A stretch of 64,000 nucleotides of DNA from Dromaius novaehollandiae (taxonomy: Eukaryota > Chordata > Aves > Casuariiformes > Dromaiidae): the NCBI RefSeq assembly GCF_036370855.1, contig NC_088102.1, forward strand, positions 68,891,601 to 68,955,600. The letters are read 5' to 3'. Below the pieces are notes generated by a model. That model was not told the origin of the DNA, made no database searches, and saw nothing but the letters and a program-made list of their open reading frames with translations. Shown piece after piece: positions 39,701-49,000 of the stretch. Each line of letters opens with the position of its first letter. The stretch's first letter is position 1. A program made the translations under genes and the position numbers.

Positions 39701-40637
39701 TGTTCCCCAGACGTGCCCTCAGCAGGAACGGGCTACCTTATGTGTCTGCTTCAGAAAAAAATTAAGGTTTCTTCTGTAACTTAAAAATGCACAGTACATC
39801 TAGCTAAGTCTTCTAGCTCAAGAAAATTCCCCGTGCCCTCCACCCCCAGGAAGGGTTACTCTTGCAGAAATGAAGATGCTACAAGGGAACAAGGAGCGGT
39901 TTCCTAGTTACTTGGAGATGCTGTCCAGCTTTCAAGCCCTAACGCCTATCTGCATGCCCTGCGTGATGTCTCCATCTCCAGCTGCTCGCCTACCAGCGCG
40001 CAGCACTTGAGAGCTCGCACCTACGCGGCGAGGGGCCCACTTCTCCCCTCGCCAGCCGCCTTCTCAGACTCGCCTTCAGCAAGGCAACCCGAGGCCTCGC
40101 AGGCGCCGGCACCCGCCTCGCCTCCCTCCGCACAGGGGCCCGGCTGGCACCCCCCGAAAGGGGTCCCCGGGGAGCGCGGCGCCTGGTTTCCATCCCCGCT
40201 GCCTCTAAAGAACAACAGCAGCGAGGGGAGGAGGGAAGGAAGGAAGGAAGGAAAGGCCGAGGGCTGCCCGGCGCCGGCAGCCGCCTCGCCTCGCCCCGCC
40301 CGCCTGTCACGGCAGCGGGGCCATGACAGCTGCGGCGCCCCGCGCAGCGCCGCGGCGGCTGGGGGGGGGGGGGCGCGCGCCCAACGGCCAACGGCCGCCA
40401 CCGCCCAACGGCCGCCGCCCAACGGCCGCCCTCCCCCCCGCCCCGCTCACCGAGGCAGGCGCCGCTGAGGAGCGCCGTGGCGGTGAGCGCCCCGGCCGAG
40501 GCGCCGTAGACCTTGCGGGCGTTGGCGACGAGGAAGGGGGCATGCTCCTGCAGGCAGCTGGCCACGCCGATGTGGTAGACGCCGAGGAAGCCGCAGCCGG
40601 CGAAGGAGATATTCCAGGTGGAGCCCGGGGGGAACAT
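15447..40637 (-). CDS. PNPLA2: PNPLA2, adipose triglyceride lipase (ATGL), complete in 9 coding exons
   Basis: This enzyme hydrolyses the first ester bond of triacylglycerol on lipid droplets and is co-activated by ABHD5 (family knowledge). Join on the minus strand: 40637-40451, 24787-24555, 24355-24290, 20445-20236, 19307-19247, 18289-18125, 17672-17540, 16682-16560, 15711-15447. Every junction is GT-AG and the frame is continuous for 480 codons plus stop; human has 504. The patatin domain shows the glycine-rich loop GCGFLG (14-19), the GASAG nucleophile elbow with Ser47, and the DGG motif with Asp166. The hydrophobic lipid-droplet region (about 320-360) is kept. The C-terminal tail is shorter than in mammals. 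Regulation visible here includes a CpG-island promoter with a TATA-like box and a start-stop upstream ORF. Confidence 0.97.
16560..16682 (-). CDS. PNPLA2: PNPLA2 coding exon 8
   Basis: Residues 352-392 plus two bases. [16 protein letters not shown] is almost unchanged from human, followed by a lysine-rich KKAKKKLG segment. The acceptor is TCTCCCAG and the donor GTATGG. Confidence 0.96.
17540..17672 (-). CDS. PNPLA2: PNPLA2 coding exon 7
   Basis: Residues 308-351 plus two bases. It encodes the hydrophobic stretch [19 protein letters not shown], which in mammalian ATGL is needed for lipid-droplet targeting. The acceptor is GTCTTCAG and the donor GTAGGC. Confidence 0.96.
18125..18289 (-). CDS. 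PNPLA2: PNPLA2 coding exon 6
   Basis: Residues 253-307 form the variable, acidic linker between the patatin domain and the lipid-droplet region. It is rich in Pro and Glu, and then [13 protein letters not shown] aligns with human DHILEHLPARLN. The acceptor is CTCTCTCAG and the donor GTATGT (phase 1). Confidence 0.93.
19247..19307 (-). CDS. PNPLA2: PNPLA2 coding exon 5
   Basis: This 61-base exon encodes [20 protein letters not shown] plus one base of Gly253. The acceptor is TTTCCCCAG and the donor GTAAGG. The match to human [13 protein letters not shown] is direct. Confidence 0.95.
19479..19525 (-). mobile_element. Probable short CR1 LINE 3'-end fragment
   Basis: The plus strand reads AATCACAGGG then ATTCAGGTTGGAA and a GGCAGATC stretch. 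This resembles the reverse complement of the avian/reptilian CR1 3' region (AATCATAGAAT, then TTCAGGTTGGAAAAGACC). It is short, diverged and sits in PNPLA2 intron 5/6 territory. The family call rests on this phrase alone. Confidence 0.45.
20236..20445 (-). CDS. PNPLA2: PNPLA2 coding exon 4
   Basis: This 210-base exon covers residues 163-232. It begins [12 protein letters not shown] and so supplies the catalytic Asp166 of the Ser-Asp dyad. It continues through [13 protein letters not shown] and [14 protein letters not shown], the end of the patatin domain. The donor is GTGAGA, phase 0. Confidence 0.97.
24290..24355 (-). CDS. PNPLA2: PNPLA2 coding exon 3
   Basis: This short 66-base exon (residues 141-162) carries [11 protein letters not shown]. 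It lies between an acceptor CCCTCAG and a perfect donor GTAAGT. It is only 199 bases after exon 2 and is 3.8 kb before exon 4. Confidence 0.95.
24555..24787 (-). CDS. PNPLA2: PNPLA2 coding exon 2
   Basis: The acceptor is TTGCAG and the exon opens by completing Gly63. It covers residues 63-140, including the well-conserved [17 protein letters not shown] and [15 protein letters not shown] segments of the patatin core. The donor at 24,554 is GTGAAT (phase 0). Confidence 0.97.
24788..40450 (-). other. PNPLA2: PNPLA2 intron 1, 15.7 kb
   Basis: This one intron takes up about 60% of the PNPLA2 coding span. Both strands were scanned; open frames are short and none resembles a known protein. It holds a CCATCC run near 32,745, a CAC/CCA run at about 35,613-35,635, an AGC run near 39,010-39,026 and a short CA run at 39,608-39,622. 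Its first 400 bases belong to the CpG island. I see no tRNA or known microRNA hairpin. Confidence 0.75.
40382..40425. promoter_or_regulatory. Cluster of four CAACGG motifs at the start of PNPLA2 intron 1
   Basis: CAACGG occurs at 40,382-40,387, 40,389-40,394, 40,406-40,411 and 40,420-40,425, as loose repeats of a GGCCGTTGGGC unit on the transcribed strand. It starts 25 bases after the exon 1 donor. The motif fits the Myb consensus. The binding role is inference. Confidence 0.45.
40451..40637 (-). CDS. PNPLA2: PNPLA2 coding exon 1
   Basis: It encodes residues 1-62 plus one base of codon 63. The start ATG at 40,637 has A at -3. It carries the oxyanion glycine loop and the nucleophile elbow YGASAGAL with Ser47. 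The donor at 40,450 is GTGAGC (phase 1). The near identity to human ATGL over this exon fixes both gene and start. Confidence 0.97.
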
Positions 40638-40664
40638 GGTCTCCGCGCCCGCCGAGGGCCCCGC

Positions 40665-40670
40665 TCACAT
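40665..40670 (-). promoter_or_regulatory. PNPLA2: Start-stop upstream ORF (ATGTGA) in PNPLA2 5' UTR
   Basis: An ATG immediately followed by TGA lies 28 bases upstream of the coding ATG, with G at -3. If transcription starts at the TATA-like box, this minimal upstream ORF is in the mRNA. Such elements are known to pause ribosomes and lower downstream initiation. Confidence 0.6.
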
Positions 40671-40750
40671 CCCACCGCTCCTTGGTGCGCAGCAGAGCCG
40701 AGCCGCCGCCGTCTGCGCCCGCCACTGGGCTGCCGCCGGCCGCCGCCGAG

Positions 40751-40758
40751 CTTATATG
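40751..40758 (-). promoter_or_regulatory. PNPLA2: TATA-like box (CATATAAG) of PNPLA2
   Basis: The minus strand reads CCCATATAAGC about 115 bases before the ATG, in otherwise GC-only sequence. It implies a start near 40,725 and an 88-base 5' UTR. The same bases nearly fit a CArG box (CCATATAAGC, one mismatch), so SRF binding is an alternative. Confidence 0.55.
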
Positions 40759-40759
40759 G

Positions 40760-43700
40760 GGCGGCCCGGTCGCAGGGCCCGCCTCCGGGCCGCGCCCCCC
40801 AGCCCCCGCGGGGGGAGGCCGCCCGGGAGGCGACGCCGCTGCCGGCTGGGCCGCGGGAGGCCGAGGCCCCTTGCGCCAACCCTTCCCCCCGTGAACCCCG
40901 CGGCCTCGCCGGCGGGAGGGCTCCAGGCGGCCCCGAGGGAACGGGCGTGGGGAGCCGTGGCGTGCGTGCCCGTACCGCACCGCTCCCTGCGGTTCGGGGG
41001 ACAGCGCCTGTTCCTTCGCGGGGAGGAGAAACAGCAGGTTTGCAGCAACGCGGTGGGAACTCGGGGCCCGGGGCCCTGCGGTGACCCAAACCGCGCACTC
41101 CAGAGCTGTGCTCCAGCCTGCCTTCCCCAGGGGGGCCGTTTCCTGGAGGCCCCTGCTCCCAGTTCCTGGAATTCAGGCAAGCACAGTTCTCCGTTTTCCT
41201 GGAGCAAGATACAGGCGGGAGAGGAGAGCAAGAGAAAGCTCCAGCTTTCCTCTTTCTCAGAGGGAGGCAAGGGCCGGCACATCCACAGCACAGGAGCAGG
41301 CAGTCCCTGTCCTCAGCAGGACTTTCTGGACCTGCCTCTGAACCCACTGAAACACACACGGTTACTTACCTTTTGTCAAGGCGGTTGCAAGCTTCAGGGG
41401 TGCTTCTGCAGAGACACTTGGCACGTGCAAGCCCTTGTGTACCCACTCACCATACGGTAGCAGTGGGCGAGAGGCCAGTGCTATCGGGAGATCAGAATAG
41501 AGTTCAGAAGATGGAAAGACCCCCGTGGTCATAGACAGTACAGGCTACAGTTGTTCAAACAATTAGATGAGCATGAAAGCTTACAGGGACCGTCAAAAGG
41601 GTCAGAAAAGCAAGAGAAACAGCTGCTCAGCTCAGGCAAGAAAGCAATATCAGCAGGAGGGAGATCTGGTGGTAGAAGAGTAAATAGTTTCCTAGTAGCA
41701 TTAGCATGGGGAGAAGATATCTTCTATCAAAGTAGGAGAAAGACCCCATTCATCCTGACAAATCTATTTGCATTAGTTTTCTTGTAACAGGTCATAAGTT
41801 TCTCATTTGGGGCAGGATTATACCTCTCCATAACAGCTCTTGAACTAAACAAAGGACTAGGACTTCTTTCCTAAAGGAGGATTTCACCGATTATGTTAGT
41901 GGTAATGTACGCAAGTAGCCCCACTCCTACTCGTTTCACTGTGCACAGCCTTCCCAAGGAAACAAGGCAGGCTGGCACACAGTCAGCCCTGAGTCCCCGT
42001 ACAGCAGCCATCCACTTATTTCTTAACTGTCTGCGCTTCCCTTCCGCCAGGTAGACAGGGTTCCAGCCTTATCCTTCCTCCAGGCCTGGTTCCAGAGCTC
42101 ACCCGACCACCGCCTTGCCTGGCCGCCCAGAGGTACGCTTAACACATGGTATGTAGTTGCTCCACCCTGGAGTACCTGCAGAATTAACCCCACTTATCTC
42201 AAGTTGTCTGCTCATGCCCTATACCCTCCCTTCTTCATAAAGAACCTTTTTCCCTTCCTCAGGTACCTCTACTTGCTTTTGTAATTTCCTCCCTCCCTTG
42301 TGTTTGATGTGGTTACATGACCCTTGTCAACCCTCATCTCCTCCACCTGAAGAGGGGAGCCTAGGTACACCTGAGCCCTAACCCTCTTAAAGGGCCCTCT
42401 TACCCCTTAACACCAGAACAGCTGTAGGGTTTTCACCCTGTGCTCCTGTGACACGGAAAGATATTTCCATGTAGCCAAAGCCAAGGAAAACACTGTGTTG
42501 TGCCTTTTCCAGAGCAGGGACTGTGCCACCAAAAAAACTAGGTTTGGGGCCATGCCTTTAGAGGAAACCTGTGGAAAAACTGAATGAACTTGTTTGCGTG
42601 ATAACACATGTAACCACAAGAACAGCTTTGATCTTGAGCTAACACTGCTTCTTCTTTTCAGCATTTCGCAAAACGTAATGGTTTATGCCATAGCTGAAAA
42701 ACAGAAGCAACAGTATTGTGACAGTGCTGGGGTTAGTTTCATTTTGTTCTCCAGCAGCAGTCCCGTTCTCTGAGTTGTTTACATCACTGTGTTGGCTCTC
42801 AAGGTTACCTGTCTGAGGAATTTATTGCTGCATGGTTGAAACAGGTTATTGAAATAAATCATACAAGCAGTAATCTCTTGCAGAGTGCTTCCTGAGTACT
42901 GGCATTAGCAGGCTGGAAACAGCAACTGTGCTTTTCTTCAAAATCATTAATCTCCCAGACTAATCTTTTTCTTCTCAGTAAGAAAGTACAGCTACCAAAA
43001 CATTCATAGTCCTGCAGTAAACCCAGTCAGCAGGACTTACATGGCAGCTTTTCACCTGTATTAAACTCTTACCAGAACACTGCAAGTTCGCTCTTGCCCT
43101 TGTATGTTTGGGATGCCACTGAGAAAACCTCTGCAATCTCCTTGTTGCGTTTGTTTTCTAGTCCAAAGAATTGTGGGTGGTTAGTACATATGAGGTAATA
43201 ACATATAAGGAAATAAATGTCTGTTTTTTAGCTAAGACCTTGATTGCTGGCAGCCAATGGGAATTAATCATTTGAAAGGGAAGAGGCAGAATCTGTACGC
43301 TGTTGTCTTCAGCAGGTTGCTTGCTTTAGCACTGTTGCCCGTAGTGCGGCAAGGCTGGGGGACCAACCACGAAGGCCTAACCCGAGTGTCTGGACATCAG
43401 CGGAAAGCCTAACTTGGATGCCCTTGTGTATATCAGGCACTTCCAGGGCAATCACGGAATACAAAACATCGGTCCTGCTGCTACGGCTTCCTTTGGGAAT
43501 CCCTGCTGTCTGAAAAGGAGGTAGTGACTCCTCGAAAACTCGGAACAGTGTCTGCAGAGCAGAAGCAGGGATCCCAGTTCCTTCATAGCTGGTGCTCATC
43601 GAGGTCAGTGGAGTGGAGGGTGGTGATACCCAGACCAGAGGATCAAATGAGTCTGCAACAGATTTCCAGGCACACCATTGCCCATGCACAAACCTATTGG

Positions 43701-45950
43701 GCGGCAACTACTTCATGAATAGGTACAGAAGAAGAAAGCTTTAAATGCTTTGCTTTTGCGTTTGGAAGAAACGTTCACTATGCATGGGTTGTAGCAAATC
43801 CTGAAAAACGTACGTGAAGTCTCTGGGCAGACCTCCCTCCTGGCCTGCACGGTGAATGCCTACAGGGCGGCTGTGCAAAAGGCATTGCCTCCCTGTGGCA
43901 GCGTGATGAGCACTGTGCTGGTGGTGCTTGACGAGAGCTACTTTCTAAACATTTCTCCTCTAAAGAGTTTGCCACCAGTAGTAAAATGCTGTGGTGTAAC
44001 AAACTATCTAAAAGGGGACATAGCCATTACAGGGCAATGGCAAATGATCTGCTGTTTGTCTTTGCCTGTGCAAACACAGACCTTCTCCTTGAAACAGATT
44101 GACCAATGACAGTTTTCATCAAAATGATGCACTTTCAGGAGGAAATTTACATTTGCTAAGAGGATACACAGAACAAGCGTTTGCTGAGAGGACACGCAAA
44201 GCCTCATGGGTCATAGGGAGAGGTAGAAAAATATGCTCAAGAGAGGGAAGTCAGTCCGGATGTAGCTGGAGTCCAAGGGAGACATTTTAGTGCTCTAGTT
44301 GCTCTTTTCTCCTAGGGCACAGCTGACAGCACAGATTTCAGTCTCATCCCACAGGCCTGGGCACAACAAAACTCATGGAATAGCTCAGTGCCATTGAAAC
44401 AGAAGTCCTTTGTGCACAGAAAAGGCCCAGCTGCATGTGGTGATAGGGCATAGTTCCTCCCTGTGAGAACACTGACTTTGCCCTTGTAGCAGCCAAAGCA
44501 AGGCAATATTGAAGGTTGGGGGCTACCTCTCAGTGAAACCAGACCCAGGAACATCTCATTTTCAGGTACCTGAAATGGGGAAATCAGCAGGGACTGAAAC
44601 ACAGCTATTACAGTTCTGACAGAGAACTAGAGTAAACATAAGCAGTCTTCCTTACAGCTCCAAAGATCACCCCAGCAAAGACTTGAGCTGAAGTAGATGA
44701 AAGGTTTTGACGCTGCCTCCTGTAGCTCTTTCTCACAACACACAGAGAAGGCAGGAAGGGGTAGTTGCTTGAATCATGGCCACTGTGAGGACTGAGGATG
44801 GGAGTTTCATCTGCTCCCTCTCCCTTGGCTGCTGCTAAGCAATGGGCATTTTCTCCAGTATGCCATAGGGAGATAAAACACTTTTTCCTACTTGGATTTC
44901 ACCCATCTACACTGTGAGACATATTCACCATGCTTCGTCCCATGACGTGTAGCCTGCATAGCAGTCTCAGCCACACGCTGTAACAACGTAACTATGTTGG
45001 CAAAACTCCATAGTGCAGACTGCTCCAGGACCCCCTCTTTTGGCACTACCTGTGGAAAACTTGGCATTGGAAGATCACCACGTGTCTATTTGCACATCAC
45101 CTGTTAGCAGTGACAACCAAAGACCACTGCAGAAGTCACTGGAAGCGGCTCATAGCAGAGAACACTTTACAAAAGCAAAGTTGCGTTAGCTTGAGAGGAT
45201 ACTCATCTTCTGGGCACACTACAGAGGTCAGTTTCCAAAAATATTTTCCTCATAAAATGTGTTTTGTGTTCCAGTTCAAGCTGATACTGTAGCTGTCCCC
45301 AGAACAGAAATTCAGTATTAAGAGCATCTTTGCATTGATGTCAGAGTCCTTTGGTTAAAAGCCCCTGCAGAGCAGGACCTGCAGGCAGACATGCAGTATT
45401 CTTGTTGAAGGCTCTATGTTGAGCATATGGATGTAACATGAAATCCAAGCATAGTCAAACATTTTTTTGGTGGTGTTCCTAATCTAGGAATATGAAGCAG
45501 CAATTAAATCAGTGGGTTTTTAAATGGTTACAAACAATAGTTACTACAATTTGCTCTGAAATAACACTTGTGGACTAATCTAGGCTTGCTTTCCATTCCT
45601 ATGTTTTGGAATTGACTAGATAGATTCAAAAAAAAAAAAAAAAAAAAAAAAGTCAGCCTTTTTACAGCTGAATAGGTAGGATTCTTTTCTGAATAACTGT
45701 GATGTCAAAATAGCATGAAGAGGGTAAATTCAAGTAAATTCAACTTCCATGTACTATTTAATAAATAGGAGTCTCCAAAGAAGCATTAAGCTTAACACAA
45801 GCTTAGCAATATCTAAGTGCTTTCCACAGCCTCATTTGGTCATAATTAACATACCTATATCAGACAGAGCTAAAAATCAAAGCTTTGCCAGAGCTATTTT
45901 AAGAAAGCTGTCTGAACCCAGTAGCACTGTATGGTTATAACAATAAAAAA
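40760..45950. other. Intergenic region between RPLP2 3' end and PNPLA2 promoter
   Basis: No supported gene. From 40.76 to about 41.4 kb it is GC-rich promoter flank. The remainder is unremarkable apart from an A24 run at 45,628-45,651. An open frame on the minus strand at about 43,309-43,707 is unrecognised and has no clear start or splice context. Confidence 0.6.
45628..45651 (+). repeat. Poly(A) run, 24 bases
   Basis: This is an uninterrupted A24. There is no recognisable retroposed gene or LINE body directly before it, so its origin is unclear. Confidence 0.9.
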
Positions 45951-45977
45951 CTCAAAAACCTTTTAAAAGAACAAACA

Positions 45978-45983
45978 TTTAAT
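45978..45983 (-). terminator. RPLP2: RPLP2 polyadenylation signal (ATTAAA)
   Basis: Minus-strand ATTAAA lies 20 bases after the stop codon, followed by a T/G-rich stretch (TGTTTGTTC). The very short 3' UTR fits ribosomal protein mRNAs. Confidence 0.7.
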
Positions 45984-46003
45984 AATATTTCTATAACAAA
46001 TAA

Positions 46004-46080
46004 TTAATCAAATAGGCCGAATCCCATGTCATCGTCAGATTCTTCAGATTCTTCTTTCTTCTCTTCTTTCTTCTCCTCAG
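46004..46080 (-). CDS. RPLP2: RPLP2 coding exon 4 (last) and stop
   Basis: The acceptor is CTTTCAG. It encodes the lysine/glutamate run and the invariant acidic tail ending GFGLFD, with stop TAA at 46,006-46,004. Confidence 0.97.
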
Positions 46081-49000
46081 CTGAAAGGAAGAAAAAAACA
46101 AAGCCAATAGTCAGTACTTACTGTACTTTTTTGGCACCACAGATTTTCAAGACCAAAATTTATGCTTTTGTGTTCTCCGCTTTCATGTTATTGGTATTTC
46201 AGACTCCACCGTTCATCTTCACAGCCATTCACTCCCTTTCAATAGCCAATATAAACACTGAAGGGACACAGGCATTACTACTGAAGGGAGGCGCTTTACA
46301 AAATAAAGTTCATTTTGATTCTCAGTTCTAAACCAGAACAAACTTACAGTGGCTAAAGAACAAACGCTTGTAAATGCCCACAAAAAGTAACCATTCAATT
46401 CACATTTCAGTCACACAGTCAACTGCCAAGCTGGACAGAGACTGACATTTGCATTTCAGGAGAGATTTTAACAGAGAAAATGGAGCTGTCCTGTGACGAC
46501 ATGTCTCCCCCGCCTCAGGACACTAACCAGACACCTGCACTCACCTGCAGCAGGGGCAGCACCGCCTGCAGCTGGAGCAGCAGAGCCCCCGGCAGCAGAG
46601 ACGGCCACGGCTCCTCCCGCCGGCATGCTGGCAAGTTTTCCGTTACCTGAACAAGACAGAGGACGAACAGTAGTTAAATGCTCACTGCAGCGTGTTTAAT
46701 AATGCTACAGGTATGGCAACGTGCAGACCAGATTTTGTACTTGCGTGATCTGGAACACAGGCAGGGTGAAAAGGGGGAGAAATGAAAGTGTGGAAAACTC
46801 AGATTCTAAGGCTCAGATACTGAACAGTCACTATTAACCGAAAGGAACAACAGGCTGCATCCATCATAAGAAAGCATAAGCCATTCTACTAGAAGGACCC
46901 AGAGTTTCAGATTCACAAATGCTTATTCACATTGAAAGCTTATCTGGAAAATACTGACACTGTATTAATAAATTTTCTTCTGTATATAAAATCCCTACAT
47001 TTTTTCCAAAATGGCCCTATAAAAATAGTGGCCAACATTAACAAATTTCATACACACAGAAAAACAAGACTTAAAAAGCTCTTTCTAGGTGATTTCTGTT
47101 GAGCCGTGTTGTTTATTGGCTACCATGTTGCAAATCCTGAATACAATGTATCATCACACAAGTTGCTAAGTTTACTATAGCTCAAAAATAAGTATGGGCA
47201 GTCTTGGCTTTTTTTTTTTTTTTTTTTTCTTTTAAAGGTACAGAGAATTGTAAGGGCATGACTAAGGTCACACAGGAGAGAGAAGAAAAAAATGCTGTAT
47301 TTGTGGCAAAGAATACAGTATTCTGATCTGCTCCTCCAACACCCTATGAACTATTTCTGCATGTCCCTGCAGACTAGCAAACTCCCTTCTGATTTATGCT
47401 TGTCTTTGGAAAGTCAGCTAGTTCTCTGGCATCTGCCTTTCACATACCACGGCTCCCTTGGCATTCAGGGGTTGTGTACGCAGTGCATTTGCCTGTATCA
47501 CAATTTCTGGGAATTTCTAAAGTTTCTAGATAACTCCTTGTTATTTCAAGCTCTAATAAACTAGCAAAGTAAACAAACATGTTTCGTAGAACACATTGAT
47601 GGACATATGAAACTACTTATTTTAAGATCAAGTATTACATAGAGATGGCTTAAATGTGTTGTAAGCACACACATAATGGCTCTCTGTGGTCTTCAGACCA
47701 CACTGATAGAAACACCCAGTTACTGTTCTTACCAGCAATACCAGGCAGGGTCTTGGCAACCTTTAAGTAAATATAGTTCAAATTATATGCTTAAAAGTTC
47801 CCTTGTGACTAAGTATTTGCAAAATAGAGATTAATTAAATTCCAGACCTTTGCACTACCTCAGCTCTATATTGTTTCAGCCCTGTGACCCAGTGAAGTAA
47901 TTTTAGGAGTTCCAGCTTAGGTGCCAGCAGGTAAGAGCACAAGCTTCCTGTACAAGTCAGTACCTCCAAGAGCCCTATCTCAGGGGAAAGGAACGGCCAG
48001 ACTAAGGCAGCTATAGCCAAGGTGTGTTTTGAAGGCTTGTATTAATTTGGGGGGGGGGGGGGGGGGGGGAAACTGTGCCCTTAACAGGTACTGTCACTTC
48101 TATTCACATTTAACAGTCTCTTCTTCCTATTTTACTCAATTAGTGTGCAAAGTGGGTAAATCAAAAAAAATCTCCCAGAGTACCAAAGACTGGCTAATTC
48201 TTTCTCCAATCAACATGTCCAGAAAACTGTGTTATGAGCAGACTACCAGTAAGCCCATATATTTTGAAGTCTCCCGGTTTAATGTGGTCCACAAGCGAAA
48301 CCCAGCAGGTACTGGCACTGACCTGCAGGGAATTAGAATGGACCTGCCGGATTTCAGTCGTTTCGGCAGAGATCCAGCATGAAAGTCCTCAGCAGCAAGA
48401 CTGAACCAATGAATAACCAAGGAGTGACAGGAATTCTGTGCTCTTGAGCCTAAGTTACCAAACTGGTAGGGGCAATTACCCGTGACATTTGGAGATTGCA
48501 CTTACCCTGAGCAATGACATCCTCAATGTTTTTTCCATTCAGCTCACTAATGACCTGTGTGAAGTAAATGTAAAATGTTAATAGCCTTAAAACAAGAGGA
48601 TAAGCTGCATTTAAACAAGTATTGATTAATAACTGTGTGCAATGCCTCCATCCTGCTGCCTGCACAGCTCTGACGTTCCTTATTTCTCAGTGGAAGGGAC
48701 AGAACATGGAAATAAAAGCTCCAGCTAGGTCTTTCGTACTTTTCTGTGAAATTTTTCTCATGAAATCTGTTGCAAGAAATTCATACTGAATCCATGGATG
48801 TTGCAGAAAGCAGGATACACAGGCCTCCTGGAGCCAACTGGGAAACCCCACTAATGGTTTGTTAGTCGCTGAGGGACTGCTAACATATCTTGCTTAACTT
48901 CCATTGGGAGGCTCCGAAGCACTGGGCCCCAAACCAAAAACCGCAGGGTCCTGTTCTTAGCACTACCAAACGTTAAAACCAAGCTGGTGACTGTATCCTT

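Larger units (their letters stand above)
40050..41000 (-). promoter_or_regulatory. PNPLA2: PNPLA2 CpG-island promoter
   Basis: Dense CpG spans the first exon, upstream sequence and the beginning of intron 1. It contains several GGGCGG-type Sp1 boxes and a TATA-like element at 40,756-40,751. The flanks drop sharply in CpG. Island edges are estimates. Confidence 0.85.
46647..48505 (-). other. RPLP2: RPLP2 intron 3
   Basis: 1.86 kb. It carries the snoRNA near its 5' end, a G21 run (C21 in the transcript) at 48,049-48,069 and a T20 run at 47,209-47,228. Nothing else is recognised. Confidence 0.85.

Noticed and set aside
40307-41460. Long overlapping open frames around PNPLA2 exon 1 (up to 350 codons)
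   Set aside because: They are shadows produced by the CpG island. Only the frame holding the ATGL N-terminus is supported, and it ends at a splice donor at 40,450.
45628-45651. A24 run as the tail of a processed pseudogene or LINE
   Set aside because: The sequence before it shows no gene-like or LINE-like body and no target-site duplication I can see.
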